Shown here: in pieces, positions 62,962 through 64,000 of the stretch | Position numbering within the stretch: the stretch's first letter is position 1 | Layout of the letters: each line of letters opens with the position of its first letter | Source: Chloranthus sessilifolius | Lineage: Eukaryota; Streptophyta; Magnoliopsida; Chloranthales; Chloranthaceae | NCBI GenBank assembly: GCA_021018995.1 | Contig: CM037587.1 | Location: 66,173,604-66,237,603 of the forward strand | DNA: 64,000 nucleotides | Reading direction: 5' to 3' | Made by a program: the position numbers and the translations under genes | Notes under the pieces: model-generated | The model's input: only the letters and a program-made list of their open reading frames with translations | Told to the model about the DNA's origin: nothing | Database searches by the model: none

Positions 62962-64000
62962 GGGCCCTTGGTGGGTCTAGGTCATGGGTCCTTAGTGGGT
63001 CTGGGCCATGGGCCCTTTATGGGTCTGGGCCCTTTGTGAGTCTGGGCCATGGGCCCTTGGTGGATCTGGGTGGTGGGGTATTGGGTCATGGGGTCCTGGG
63101 ATATGTGGGACAAGGAGGTTTGGGCCAATGGGCCTTGGGGTAAGTGGGTAATGGGGGTTTTGGTGGTGTGGATTATGGGGGGTTGATGGAGGTCATTGGG
63201 GAGTGAAGCATGGAGGTTGGCTATGGTATGGGATGGGTTCATGGATGTGGGGTGTGGATGATGGGAGGTGTTTTGGGAAGCTTTCCATAAGGAGTGGGCT
63301 TGGAACATCTCCTCCATCATGGTCATGGATGAAGGGTTGGATGGAGATGGGAGATTTAAGGGGTGATGGGGTATAGATGGGATGGAGGTGGCGGAAAAAT
63401 TGGGCATGGCCCCGGTATAATCGGGCATGGCCACGGTAGGTGGGGGGGTATGGGGTGGATGAGGGGATATATTGGGAATGTTTTGGGATGATGGGGGGCA
63501 TGATGAGGGGGGATGAGGAAAGTTGGGCATGGCCTCGGTGAAAATGGGCATGACCCGGATGGATGGGGGATTTTACGGGGGGGCGGATAAGACGGAAGTG
63601 GTGTATTTGAATGTGGGTGGATAGAGTCTATAGGGGGATGATGGGAATTGGGGCATGGATGTGGATTGGGAAAATGGGTTTGGGTTTTGTATGGATGTGG
63701 ATGGGAGATGAGTTGGACTTGGCATGGGCATGGCTTGGGCAAAAGATGGAGAATGGGGGGTAGGACTTTGGATATTTTGGGGGGTAATGGTTGGGAATAT
63801 GGGGGCGCCGAATGGGTCGGTGACGGTAAAAGGGGAGTTGGGTGAGGGGGATGGTGGAAAAAACTTCTCCCGAATGGGAGTGGGTTGGAGAATGTGGTGG
63901 GGATGTGTCGGGATCGGCGTAAGCCGGGTCCACTACCCACGACATTCTTCGGGAGCGGGTCGGGTAAGGGTGCCTTAGATAAGGCCCAAAAATCCTCCTC
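62962..64000 (-). pseudogene. Tat-like gag N-terminus, second copy (T3)
   Basis: From the right edge the minus strand encodes RIFGPYLRHPYPTRS, matching FGPYPRHQYNTR of T2 gag, so the start codon is probably just beyond 64000. Then comes a Ser/Pro/His-rich region (DTSPPHSPTHSHSG, SSMTMMEEMFQAHSLWKAS, comparable with PSMDEMRTMYALLAASR of T2) and a GPMAQTHKGP repeat to 62962. Frameshifts near 63940-63550. The capsid domain is absent; foreign DNA follows. Confidence 0.65.

Noticed and set aside
1..64000. tRNA, rRNA, microRNA hairpin or host single-copy gene
   Set aside because: None could be supported by eye; tRNA-like stretches are primer sites and all larger frames belong to retroelements.

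Overview
The window is a block of nested plant LTR retrotransposons. I found no clear host single-copy gene, rRNA, tRNA or CRISPR. Two Ty3/gypsy lineages are recognisable from protein motifs. One is Athila-like: a DLGAS protease, FMDD reverse transcriptase, one RNase H, an integrase, then a long non-coding stretch and extra ORFs. The other is Tat/Ogre-like: a DSGS protease followed by a G-patch, a YVDD reverse transcriptase, two RNase H domains, an integrase, and a 9.4 kb 3' region carrying genes in antisense. This combination points to a repeat-rich angiosperm, probably a woody eudicot; the species cannot be told from the sequence.

Layout. 1-745 is low-complexity DNA and a fragment of an unknown LTR or spacer. 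746-3093 is the 5' end of a plus-strand Tat-like element (T1: LTR, primer site, start of gag). It is cut at 3094 by the 3' LTR of a minus-strand Athila-like element (A2), whose 3' region runs to 7605. A complete minus-strand Athila-like element (A1, 7606-21145) sits inside A2's extra ORF, with a 5-bp target duplication ATAAT. A2 resumes at 21151 (extra ORF, spacer, integrase, RNase H, RT) until a plus-strand Tat-like element (T2) begins at 27382 (LTR, primer site, leader, gag to about 33350).

From about 33350 the sequence appears inverted. Athila-like 3' ends (33362-37735), an LTR (37736-37992) and an Athila-like gag-protease (38333-41120) read on the plus strand. They end at position 41120 in the same RT codon region where A2 stopped at 27381. 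The inverted 3' LTR of a Tat-like element (41121-42709) follows, then its 3' region with two antisense genes (45767-48186 and 48865-50349), and its minus-strand pol (52164-57540). 57541-62960 holds other fragments. 62962-64000 is the N-terminal gag of another minus-strand Tat-like copy.

All proteins carry stops or frameshifts. Where two copies can be compared inside the window, most stops are C-to-T or G-to-A changes (CAA to TAA, TGG to TAG or TGA), so nothing here is likely to be autonomous.

The most unusual signal is non-coding. Each element family carries its own array of short inverted repeats or palindromes, usually with CpG in the arms, just upstream of a TATA box or transcription-unit start. 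The same family-specific array recurs in the LTR and again inside the element, ahead of internal or antisense genes. The clearest case is the T2 family, with a 21-bp palindrome spaced every 47-48 bp in five places. This looks like a reusable promoter-associated module that is family-specific in sequence but common in architecture.
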